Assembly: GCF_002288925.2 (NCBI RefSeq)
Contig: NW_022098069.1
Coordinates: 84,525,207 to 84,589,206 of the forward strand
Origin: Delphinapterus leucas
Taxonomy: Eukaryota > Chordata > Mammalia > Artiodactyla > Monodontidae
Reading direction: 5' to 3'
Length of the DNA: 64,000 nucleotides
Shown piece by piece: positions 12,301 to 23,800 of this stretch. Position numbers and translations under genes: made by a program. The first letter of the stretch is position 1. Every line of letters starts with the position of its first letter. Under the pieces are notes generated by a model. It saw nothing but the letters and a program-made list of their open reading frames with translations. It did no database searches and was not told where the DNA came from.

Positions 12301-15300
12301 CTGGAAGTACGAAGCCCCGCTCCCAGTCCCACCGAGGACCTGACAGCCGTGCCGAGAGCGACGCAGGAGCTGAAGCAGAGGGCATGGCTGGCACCGACAT
12401 TTCGTTTATAAACCAGGCTCCTTCCCCCACCCCCTCACCCCCCACCTGGGATTCCTCTCGGTCCATCAAACCACCATTCTAAGCGGTGTGATGGCCAGCT
12501 GCTGTCCTTTGTGATCTTTGAAACTGGGTAATTGCCCGTGTGCGTCTATTTTTAACGTGTTGTAAATCGCAACGCGCTTATCGCTGTTTCCAACAGTGGC
12601 TTGTGCTTTAAGGGCCGTCGGCGGCGTGTGCGTACATCTGCCCGTAAGGTTCACCAAGTTATCCGATCACGTGCACCTCCCTTACCCCCTGCTGCTTCTC
12701 CTGGGTTCACTTATTTTACTATTCGGACTTTTCTTCCAAAATTATGTCCACTCTGGTATTTGTGTGGCAACGTGTCAAGCCTCTGGCCGACAATATTTGT
12801 TATGTTCTCATGCACGAATGACAGTCCGGTTGGATTTAGAAGAAGCATGTTTACAGTGGCTTTCCCTCAATGGTTTGAAATGTCATCTCACTGACTTCTC
12901 GCGTTCGGCGTCGTGCCGGAGAACTCTGAGACTCAAGGGGCTTTTATTCCGTGGGAGTTGGCTCAGCACCCTCTCTCTGGAAGGCCTCAGCATCTTCTCT
13001 ACGAGGTTCTGACATTTCTCTGCAGTGAGTGTGGGATGGGAGACCCTGACTCCCCCTGTATGGGCCCCTCCGTCAAGGTTTCCTTCCTTCTTTACTTTAG
13101 AGACATTTATCTTCATCGTTTCTGCAAAACATTGTCTCCGTGGTTCTCTCCATCCTTTCCTGCCGCCTCCTTCACTCTGATTTCCAACCGCTAATTCACT
13201 CTCCCGCTGTATGTACCCCATCTGTTGGGTTCTCTCAGTGACTTACTTTTGTCCTTTTCATTCCTTTTGTATATCGCTGTTTCCATTCCTGAACGGCTTC
13301 CTGTGTCACCTCTAGCTTCTTTCATCATCTGGAGGCACCCGTCACACGCGCTGAAGCCCTGTTCTCTTGGCTCCAAGCAGCCGAAGCTCAATGTCAGGTG
13401 GGGTTCTCACACGCACACGTGCTCCCGGGACGCGTCATCCCGGCTGTGGGTTCAGGCCCGGGAGGGCTCAGCTACCCTGACTCGACCACGTCTGGAAAGC
13501 GTCCAGTGCCACTGCATGTCTACACTCAGTGAACTTAGGGGCGTGGTCAGACACCAGAGGACACCGTCACCCCCGTTGGTGCACAGCCCACCAGGCGACC
13601 CTTTCACTCTTAAGCCCCTGGTGGGAAACAGCACCGGTGGGGGCAACCTCCCTGACTGAAATGCCGGGGGGGCTGGCAGGGGTGGGGTGGGGGGAGGTCA
13701 TCGTGCTCGGAGCCCTGGGGGTGTGGCTGACCCAAGCACTCTCGTCCCTGTTGGCGGCACTGGGACCTGATCCTAGACAGGTTTGCACGGGCCACGGGCT
13801 CCTGTGGTGACTGTCCCCCTCTGAGCACAGGGGGTGGGTGTCCTGTGGGCCTGGAGGCAGCTGTACCTTAACATGGGTGACGTAGGTGCCCTCGGGGGTG
13901 ATATCTCCTGAGCGGTTCAGCAGGTCCTGGCGAGGAATCCTGACCTTGTGGAACATGGCAAATCTGTGTGGAGACACAGCACTTCTGGTTAAACTGGGGT
14001 CGGCCCCCGGGGCTTATCTCCTCTCCCTCCTGAAACTCAGTCAAATAAAAGCAAAGGACAGGGCTTCCCTGGTGGCGCAGTGGTTGAGAGTTCGCCTGCC
14101 GATGCAGGGGACACAGGTTCGTGCCCCGGTCCGGGAAGATCCCACATGCCGCGGAGCGGCTGGGCCCGTGAGCCACGGCCGCTGAGCCTGCGCATCCGGA
14201 GCCTGTGCTCCGCAACGGGAGAGGCCACAGCGGTGAGGGGCCCGCGTACCGCAAAAAAACAAAAAAAAAGCAAAGGACAACTCAAAAGGTGACATAATCC
14301 CCCAAAGACCAAAAAAACAAACCTAACAAAACACAACAAAACGCAGGAGAGAGAAGGCACCAGTAGACAGGACATTTCAACCAATTTTTCTATTCAAAAG
14401 AGCAGGCGTCAGCAAAAGGTGGTGTGAGTGATGGGCTCTGCGTGAGGTAAAGCGGCCGTCTGTTGGTAATGATGCAGGCGAGCGCCCCCACCCCCACTAC
14501 CGCCGGCGCTCGGGCCTCAGGGCTGCACGCGGGCTCCCGCTACACTACACGCTGGGAGGAAACGTCCTCGCTCGCTGCGGCCAGAACACCCGGGACCGGT
14601 CATTCAGCAGAAAAGGCGGGACCGTTTTCGTAAAGATGAGAATCTCTGGTTCTCACACTTGAATCCCGCACCAGAGTCCACACACGGAGTGACAAAGTCA
14701 GCAAACTGAGGTTTTAAACGTCCCGAGTCAAACAGGAGTACTGCACCATCCCATTAGGGCTCCAGAGGCAGGTGAGTCAGCTCCCCTGAGCAGCTGAGAA
14801 CACGCATGCACACGCATCCCTGGGGATCACGCGTGTGTCAGTAATCGAAGGTGTTTTCTGTGGTTGTCAGGAAGGAAAATCTATCTCACGACAGTGCAGG
14901 GAACAAGGTTATGTGAAGTCACGGGTGGTACAGACACTGTGCAAAAAAACCCAAACCATCTTAAAATATCAATAGTTCCGACAGCGCCTTATCTGATTTC
15001 TAAGCAGTTTCGATGTCACACGGAACATTCTTTTACTGAACCACAGGAAGCAGCTCTGGGGAGAAGAGCAGTGCCCTGCGGAGAAGGGGGGCAGCTCCGC
15101 GTACCACCCCCCAGCTCCTCCTTGGACCCCAGGCTGCGTGGCTCCCCAGGCACCGTCCCGAGCCACGGTGCTTACCCCCACCCCGGGCCGTGTCCTGATG
15201 GTCTGTGCCTCTTCTTGTCCCATTTCCTGCAACAGCCTCCCCCTTGGCTCTCTCCAGACCCCACCTTGTCCCCCTGTCCCGCACACGGGAGCAGAGGCCT

Positions 15301-18300
15301 GTCTAAACCTCAGCTCGGAATGGTCACACCCGGCACGAGAATCTTGGATCCCTGGGACCAACAGAATCTAAACCCGTAGGGAAACGTGGTAAGCCCTCCG
15401 ACGGGACCCCTGTCAGCTGCTGCAACAGCACCGGCCTCCTCGTAGCCCACAGCCCGTAACATCTGCCTGTGACCATCAAGCCGGCCAGGCCCTCTCCTGG
15501 CCTCGGGGCCGACGGCCCTCAGAGCGCTGCCCCCTCCTCCAAGATGCCTGCCACGATTCCCACCCCTGCCCCGAGGTGAGCACCCAGGGGTCCCACAGCA
15601 CCATTAGATGGCGGTCCTGGCCACGTTGCCCACTGAGCCACTTGCCTTTCGGTGGCCGTTAGTGACCCTGTTATAAGGGGGCCACATGCCTGGCACCTAG
15701 AAGACACGTAATAAGTACCGGGGATGAATCAACAGCGACGAGACATCGTCCTAAGGGCGCTGGTGCACCTCCACAGAACCCCGAGTCCCGGGGCAGCCTT
15801 GAGGGGTGACACAGCCAGTGCACCTGGGGAAGAGCTGAGACCCGGGGCTGGGCGTGGGGCGGCTGGAGGGGCCCCTCCCAAATTCCTTCGGAAGCGACTA
15901 GGATTTCTGCACGTGAGGCCCCCAGGCCCCCAGCAGCATCCAGGCCAGGGTCTCCCTCCGGCGTGTGAAACGCAGGCCCGGCCCGAGCACCCGAAGGCAC
16001 TGCCTGGAGGGAGCCACTCATCGGGGCCTTTGTGGGGCGGCTCTGACTGGCCCCGGGACCCACGTCTCTAGAACGCCCGGCCTCAGTGCCGAAGTCCCTG
16101 GTCTGGTCCAGCTCATCACTTGAAAGGCGAGGAATGCTTTTCCAAGTCTGATGCTGTCAACTGAGAGCGCCCTTTTCAAGGAGTGGAAAATCTTCACCCT
16201 TCCCCGCCACACAGGGATGGAACAAGGCTGGATATATTTATAGTCGCAAAACTATTCACTGGAGTTTAACTGAAATCAAAATTTTACACATTCTCTTTTG
16301 AGCACTGCCATGTGGCAAAGGCTGTTCCAGAAACAGTCGATGCTGGCCAGCCTGGTCAGAATCCCCAGTGTCCCCAGAGGGCAGGGGGGCGGGGGGCCGC
16401 ATAGGTCGTATCTGACACGGGGTGTGCGTGTGACACGATAGTGTGAGTATACGGCAGGGCTGGGGGGCTTGCGGGCGGCAGACCCTGCCCCAGGCCCTGC
16501 ACCCCCTTCCTCCTGGGCCACCCGTTCCACGTCCCAGTGGCCTCCTTGCTCCTGGGGCCTCTCACTGATGCCCCAGCCCCACCTGGGCCCCAGAGCCTCA
16601 TGGGACGTCCTCCCAGCCGCTCTGGAGATGCTTCCCCACCTCACCTCTGAGCAAGTGTGAGGATGCCCTGCAGCCCGCCTTGAAGGTGAGGCTCAACAGT
16701 TCACTTGAGGGATCTTTACTGATTTGCTTTTAGAGTTATTTGGCTAAAAGTAATCCGTGCAATTTACGTCTGCCTCTGATTTCTAGACAGTCTTCCCACA
16801 GACTCACGAATCCCTGTGATCTACCTATGAACTGTTAACCACTTTTTCAAAATAAAAGATCTCAATCGCGACCCTGCTCTGCAAGCAGCCTGCAAACAAG
16901 GAAAGCCAGGGACTCAGACCCGCGCGCCCTCTGCTGGGCGTGCGCCCCGAAGCTGGCAGGGACAGCTGCTTTTCTGGCGGGGCGGGCACTGCCTGCGTCA
17001 CCGCCCCTGGCCCACATCCCAGCCCCAGCCCAGCGGCCGAGGGACCCCAGGCACCACTGAACCTTCAAAGGCTCAGGGTACGGCTGCTTCCACGTCCTGT
17101 CTGCCGGCCTCCAAGTGGCCCCATGGGAACGGCGACTCTGGTTTGGGGGGGCCGCTCTGAGCCGGCTTCAGGGTAGTCACGATGCTGCCCCCTGGCGGCA
17201 CCGGGCTGGCACTGCTGAGTCTCACAAGGGCTTTGCCCGTCGGACGTGACATGTTTATTTAGGAGGGCCTTTGCTACGCTGGTGTGACTCCCTGGGACCA
17301 TCGCAATAAGAAACAAATACTCAGTCTCTAAAACGGGACTAACAGTCTCTGAAACGAAACTAACACACCATTGTAAAGCAATTATACTCCAATAAAGATG
17401 TTAAAAAATAAAATAAATAAATAAAAATAAATAAAACGGGACTTGATTTGGGAGGACCAAGGGCAGAGTTTTTCACGGATGTCCCCAAACAGTGTTAAAG
17501 GTTCTAACTTGTAAAACCAAATGAACGGGGACTGGAGATCTGTGACCTCACCCAAGGCCTTCCTTGGACAGCAGTGACCCAGCAGCACTTGTTCACAGCT
17601 GGAGGGTCATTTCCCACCGCCAGGTGCCTGGAGACACACCTGCCCGGCCTTACGTGTGAGCACAGACCCTTCCACAGATGGAGTCACCGTACACGCATTT
17701 CCGGGTCCCACAATGGGACGCGTGGATCTAATAAAAGGACGCTCGTGCTCAGGGCCCAGAGCAAGACGGGGCCTTCCACCTCCACCTCCCGCATGGTCCT
17801 CCTTGATGCTGCCTCACCTCAGCCAGATCGGGTCCATCTTCTCAAACACTCCAAGCCGCGTGGCGGCCTCGCTCTGAGGGCTGCAGAGCGTCCCCTGTCC
17901 CAAGGACCAGAGGCCACATGGCCCGTCCCTGTTGGGGGGGCCCATGCACCCGCACAAAGCAGTGATGGAAGGGAATTGACACCCTCCTCCCCCCACCCCA
18001 GGCTCCAGCGTTAATTAACAGGCTCTTTTCACAGGCCAGCAAGAGAGGCACTCAAAGCTCTAGACAGGTATAGGTTAGAAGGGCTGTGTGTGTGTGTGTG
18101 TGTTTCTGGTTTCACTTTTTAGCAACATCCTTCCGTTTTCTCCTCCAGCTACACAGAGTGAAAATCTATGGTTCTCCCGCCCTCTCTGGTACAGGCTGGG
18201 GCCCCACCTGTTCTGAGGGTCCAAGCAGAGGTTTGAGACACTCTCCGTGCCCCCAGCTCCCCTACCTCTGGGGAGGGGGGACAGCTGAAAGGAGGTTTCT

Positions 18301-20865
18301 CCACGCTTAGGGTGGTGGGAGACCACCTGGCCCAGCTTCTTTCTCGGAGATGAGCTGCTGCCTCCTGATTTACACTCAAAACGACCGGGGTCAGGATAAG
18401 CAGCGGGCTCAAACTACGGCGAGGCAGGCTCCTCTGTTCTCTGCCCCCCCCGACGAAGCGGCAGGTATGCAAACGTTCCCGAGACGCAGCGTGAGGTACA
18501 CGACTAAGGAACCCCCGGCTGTGCTTCCCCCCCCAGGTAGAAAGCATCTCAGGAGAACAGAGGGGCACAAAGCATCTCAGCCAGGCTTTCCGGGAGATGG
18601 CATGTGAGTCCCGCCCGCAGGCGCAGGTGAAGAGAGCACTGACAGGTAGCAAAGGTCGGTAAGACCATGCCTGGCCCCCAGGCAGGGCTACGCGAGGGCC
18701 TGGCTTGGGGACATCATGCCCACCTTACAGAGGAGGAGACGGCCAAGAAAGCTGGTCAAGATAACACAAAGAGGCAGAGGTGGACCCAGGATATGAACCC
18801 AGATCTGATTCCAAAACTCATGCCATGAATGAGCCCGGGAATCCCTCAGGGAGACTCTAAGGCCCTTCCTGACGTGGCTCGCCTGCCCACCTGCCCCCCT
18901 CCAGCTCCCCAAGCCCAGGTCTCATCTCAGGCCACTCTGCCCCCGCTACCCGGCACCCGGCTCTGTCCCCAGAACCAGCGTGGACAGCTGTTGGGTGCCT
19001 GAGCTCCAGGACGGGGAGCAGGGCCCGGGTCACAGGCTGAGGCCCCCACGGGATACGGGTGTCCAGCCTGAGCCTGGCCTGAGAGCTGGAGCGGCCACCT
19101 GCCGGGGAGAAGTTTGTGTGCTCTGCACTTGGGGCCACTTATGTCTCCTGAGGTTGGAGTACAAACAGGACCCGGCCCTTTCCAACATGATCTCAAGTGC
19201 AGAGGTAAGGCGCATCCCGCAGGAGCCTGGGAGGGTACGGGGACAGCGCTGAGGGAGCCGGTGGGCTCACAGGTAGGACGTACTGAGCAGGCAGCCTTGA
19301 GGAACGACCCCTGGAGGAGTGACCGTCAAGTACCAAGTGTGCGCTCACCCATTGTCCAGACCGTTCTGTCCAAGCTTCCTTCCGATGTCGCCAACCATCA
19401 CCCCTGGCATGGGAAGAAGGGTCTTCGGGTCCCGAATCTGCACAGACCACAGATGGCAACGCTTATGACCACACGAAAATCAAGATGAAAATGTTCGAAA
19501 CCCCCAGCGACCGAGCCACAGGCTCCCTCTGTGTAGCTGCCGTGGGTTGAAGTGTCCTCCAAACATGTGACCTTGTTGGGAGACAGGGTCCTTGCAGATA
19601 TAATTAAGGTTCTGGAGGTGAGGTCACTCTGGGTTACCTGGGTGGGCCCTGAATCCAATGACCGCTGTCCTCCAAGAGTCAGAGGAGGAGAGGGCATGGA
19701 GAGAGGGGGGCCACGTGCAGACGGAAGCAGAGACGGGAGGGAAGCGACCACAGCCCGGGAACTCTGGGGTCACCAGAAGCTGGAAGAGATAGGAAGGACC
19801 CTCCCATGGAGCCTCCGGGGGGAGTGTGGCCTTTCTGACGCCTTGATGTCAGACCTCTGGCCTCCAGACTGTGGAGAGTAAATTTCTGTGGTTTCAGGCC
19901 CCCGGTGTGTGGCGCTCTGTTTGGTTATGGCGGCCCCAGGACACTGGCGGAGGAGCTGATTGGTATGTGCTGCCTGCAGGAGGCCAGGTATTTCCCCGTC
20001 ACGTTTTAGATGGAGGACTTTCCACTGGCTTTTAATGAAATGACAAAATGGTTGTGCACACACCTGCTGTGGATCACTTTTGTAAATCTCTGCTCCCCCA
20101 AATGAGCTTCCTGTAAATATACTTACTAACACACACAGAGACAGCTGGCTCACTGGTCCTCGCTTCGTGCACTCTAAGCGGACAGTATGGAGTTTCGTTC
20201 TCAAAGACCTTTAGTGATTCCTACCAGGCGTGATTGCGCCACCCTCCCCTCCCAGGGTCATCTGCCGATGGCTGTTGATATTTTGGGTCGTCATAAGTGG
20301 CGGGTACTAGAGGCATCCAGTGGGGAGAGGCCAGCGATGCCGCTAAACATCCTACAGTGCACAGGGTGGTCCCGCAGCATGGAATTATCCAGCCCCGAAT
20401 GTCAACGGCACGGAGGCTGAAAAAAAGCTCCGTGTTAAAGAGCTACTGAATTTGTACTATTAGAAATTTAGCTATTTGTATGAATTGCTAGTTTTTCTTT
20501 CTTTCAGTGGAACAGTTAGCTAATTTAGTTGAACTTTATAATACTGATAAAATAAAATCGAAAGCTAGCGACAAACAATAAGGCTCAGTGAAGATTCAGA
20601 TAAAAACTCTTGAAATCCTTATGAAATAGAAAAAAATAGTTTTTAAAAAAAGATGGAGGGCTTCCCTGGTGGCGCAGTGGTTGAGAGTCCGCCTGCCGAT
20701 GCAGGGGACACGGGTTCGTGCCCCGGTCCGGGAGGATCCCACATGCCGCGGAGCGGCTGGGCCCATGAGCCATGGCCGCTGAGCCTGCGCGTCCGGAGCC
20801 TGTGCTCCGCAATGGGAGAGGCCACAGCAGTGAGAGGCCCGTGTACCGCAAAAAAAAAAACAAAC

Positions 20866-20897
<32 letters not shown>

Positions 20898-23800
20898 GAT
20901 GGAGAGGAGAAGAGATATAAAAAACAGTTAGTGATTTTCAAGTAATCAAACAGAAAAACACTGCTAATGCCAGTTTTCAGTTCATCTGGAAAGAAATGAT
21001 AACACCGTCCTTACAAACTTCATGTTAACCTCTCAAATCAAGGAAAGGACGCTCACTAAAGTCAAAACCAGAATTAAGTTAATGGTCTCCTCTTCTCAAA
21101 AGTATTAAATTGTATCAAATTACGTATAACGTTTCCCATAATATTTGGAGACTGTCCACCTGATGTGATATAACAAACCTGCAATAAATTATGCCCTCTG
21201 GTAGATACACACTGCTACGTATAAAGTAAATAAGCTACAAGGATACGTGGTATAGCACAGGGAGTATAGCCAATATTTAATAATAACTTTAAATGGAGTA
21301 AAAACCATAAAAATTTTGAATCACTGTATCGTACACCTGAAACTAAAATAACGTTGTAAATCAAGTATACCTCAATAAAAAAACCCACAAAACTTTTTTA
21401 ATTAAAGGAAAAGAAGTATTGGTACCTAAATAGCATAAATCACTACACTGTATTGAACTAATCCTGTTGAATTTTCCAATAAAAAAAATTATACCCCTCC
21501 GCTTACCAGCTAATGACCTGTGGCACATATCACATTCTAATTAAATAGTTTTGGGATGACTTATTTCAACCTCTCTTTCTGAGTAGACGGTAAACTCCAC
21601 GAGGACAGGATCCATGCCACCCTCGAGCCTGCACTGGATAGGCACTAGGTACACTAAGTACAGAGAGGATGTGTCAGATGGAGGGCCGCAACACCCTACT
21701 GAGTGTTTAAAGCACAACGTGTAACAGAATCCAGAACGCCGCAGCTCTACAATCTAAGAGCCGGAGACACTGAAAGACGTTGCATTCAAGTCCGATTTCC
21801 GTAAGAAGTTCACTTCGGGTACAAATCTATACTCCAGAAACAGTGTATGGTTGCCTTAGGTATCAAAAAGTACACCTGGTCTGCAGGGGTTCATTGCAAA
21901 TTGAAAAATAAGGACATGAGCACCAAAGGGAAATGGGTCGACTGGACGTCGTCAAAATTCAAGCCCTTGTGCACAGAGGACGTTATCGAGAAAGTGAAGA
22001 CAATTTTAGAACAGGAGGAAATATTCGCCCACCATCCATCTGATAAGGCTTGGTATGCAGAATATATAAAGAACCCTTGCGACTCACCAAAAATCACAAA
22101 CAATCCGATTAAGAAAGGAACTGAGGGTCTGAACATACTACAACTGGACGATGACCAGACCACGTGCGAGAGCAGGGCTCTGACCCTCGGGCCGCAGCCG
22201 CCAGCCCCGGGAGCCAGCCTGCTGGGAGTCGGACCTGCAGGAGGGCAGACTGCTGTCTCTAGTGACAAGCCAGGAGGCCAAACAGCCACCGCTGGACAAT
22301 CGGCCAGGACTCGATCAATACTGACGGCCTCCCTAATCGTTGTCCTGCCTCCGACTCAGGACCAACCCCAGAAGGCCCCACCTGCCCTCTGACCAGTCAC
22401 AAGGAATGCCCCCCCTTCTAGACCCTCCCAGCCCCCAGCCCCGTCAGGCACCCTGAGCCCCCTCTTCTCCACTGGGAAGCTCGCCCACGCCTCTGCCTGC
22501 CTCTGGGTCTCTGCCATAACAATGACGAAGGCTGACCCCCGGCTCAGCCAGCTCTGAGCAAACAGCCTTTGCTTTCTCAGTCCCTGCTTGGTTCCACAGG
22601 GCAAAGGATTTGAATAGACATTTTGACAAAGAAGATAGGCAAATGGCACAGGAAAATATGCTCCACATCGTTGGTTATTAAGAAAATGCAAATCAAAATC
22701 ACAACCAGATATTGCTTCGTACCCACTAGGGTGGTTATGGGGGAAAAAAAGGAAAATAACAAGTGTTGGTAAGGATGTGAAGAAACTGGAGCCCTCGGCA
22801 TTGCAGGTGGGGATGTAAAATGGTGGAAACTAGTACGGGATTCTACAAAAAATTGAACACAGAATGACCATATGACACAGCAATTCCACTCCTGGGTACA
22901 TACCCCGAAGAACTGAAGTCTGGTGTGCAAACAGCCACTGCTCACGAATGTTGACAGTGACATTACTCCCAACAGCTAAAAGGTGAAACCACCCAACATC
23001 CATCAAAGGACGAATGCATACACAGACTGTGGACCATCCACATAATGGATCATTCAGGCTTGAAAAGGAAGGGGGTTCTGGGACAGGCTGCAACATGGAT
23101 GAACTTCAAAAACACGTGAAGAGAAAGAAGTCAGACACAAAAGGTCACATAGCGCGTGATGCGTTTTATATGAAACATCCCGAAGAGGGAGATGCATAGA
23201 GACAGAAAGCAGGCCACTGGCTGCCAGAGCTGGGGAGGGTGGCAGGGAGGCAGTGCTGAATGAGCACGGGGTTTCTTCTAGAAAGGAAACGCTCTGGAAC
23301 TAGAGAGATACAACATCGTGAATTCCCTAAATGCCACTAAATTGCTCACTTTAAAATGGTTAACTTTGGTAATTCCCTGGTGGTCCAGTGGTTCAGACTC
23401 TGCGCTTTCACTGCCGTGGGCCGGGGTTCAATCCCTGGTCGGGGAACTAAGATCTCACAAGCCACACAGCAAGACCAAGAAAATAATTTAATTTAAAAAT
23501 GCATAAAATGGTTAATTGCATGTTACATGAATTTCAGCTCAATTTAAAAAAAAATGATGCTTTTCTTCTCTCATGAGAGCACCGCCCCCATCAGAAAAGT
23601 CTTTGAGAATAAAAAATGTCAGAATGGGTCTGGGGGTGGGGGAAGCAGGGTGTCATTCAGTATCCAGTCAGCCCAGAGAGAAAGGTCCTGGAGAACCTCC
23701 CAGAGCTCCAAGTCCAGGGACGCTGCAGCCGCCCTTGGCAGCGGGAAACAGGCCGGCCATCCCAGGCACCCCCGATGGCCAAAGCTCTGTTTGTGACCCA

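Larger units (their letters stand above)
13964..19348. other. ACOX3 intron between coding exons 6 and 7
   Basis: A 5.4-kb intron with a young SINE next to the exon 7 acceptor (14061-14265), a 91-bp L1 insertion (17341-17431), a TG dinucleotide run (about 18087-18102) and a MIR (about 18700-18830). Nothing else is recognised. Confidence 0.75.
21925..23553 (+). mobile_element. diverged L1 fragment interrupted by a SINE and by an unidentified segment
   Basis: 21960-22120 resembles the distal part of L1 ORF2 (GAATATATAAAGAACCCTTG), and 22600-23350 continues in register (GGGCAAAGGATTTGAATAGA, TTAAGAAAATGCAAATCAAA). The piece between, about 22120-22600, is not L1. A SINE lies at 23369-23504. Confidence 0.8.

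Noticed and set aside
21847..22392. 181-codon plus-strand frame that reads like a real lysine-rich protein
   Set aside because: The DNA of its first two thirds matches the distal part of L1 ORF2 (for example GAATATATAAAGAACCCTTG), so the frame is an L1 remnant running into an inserted segment, not a host gene.
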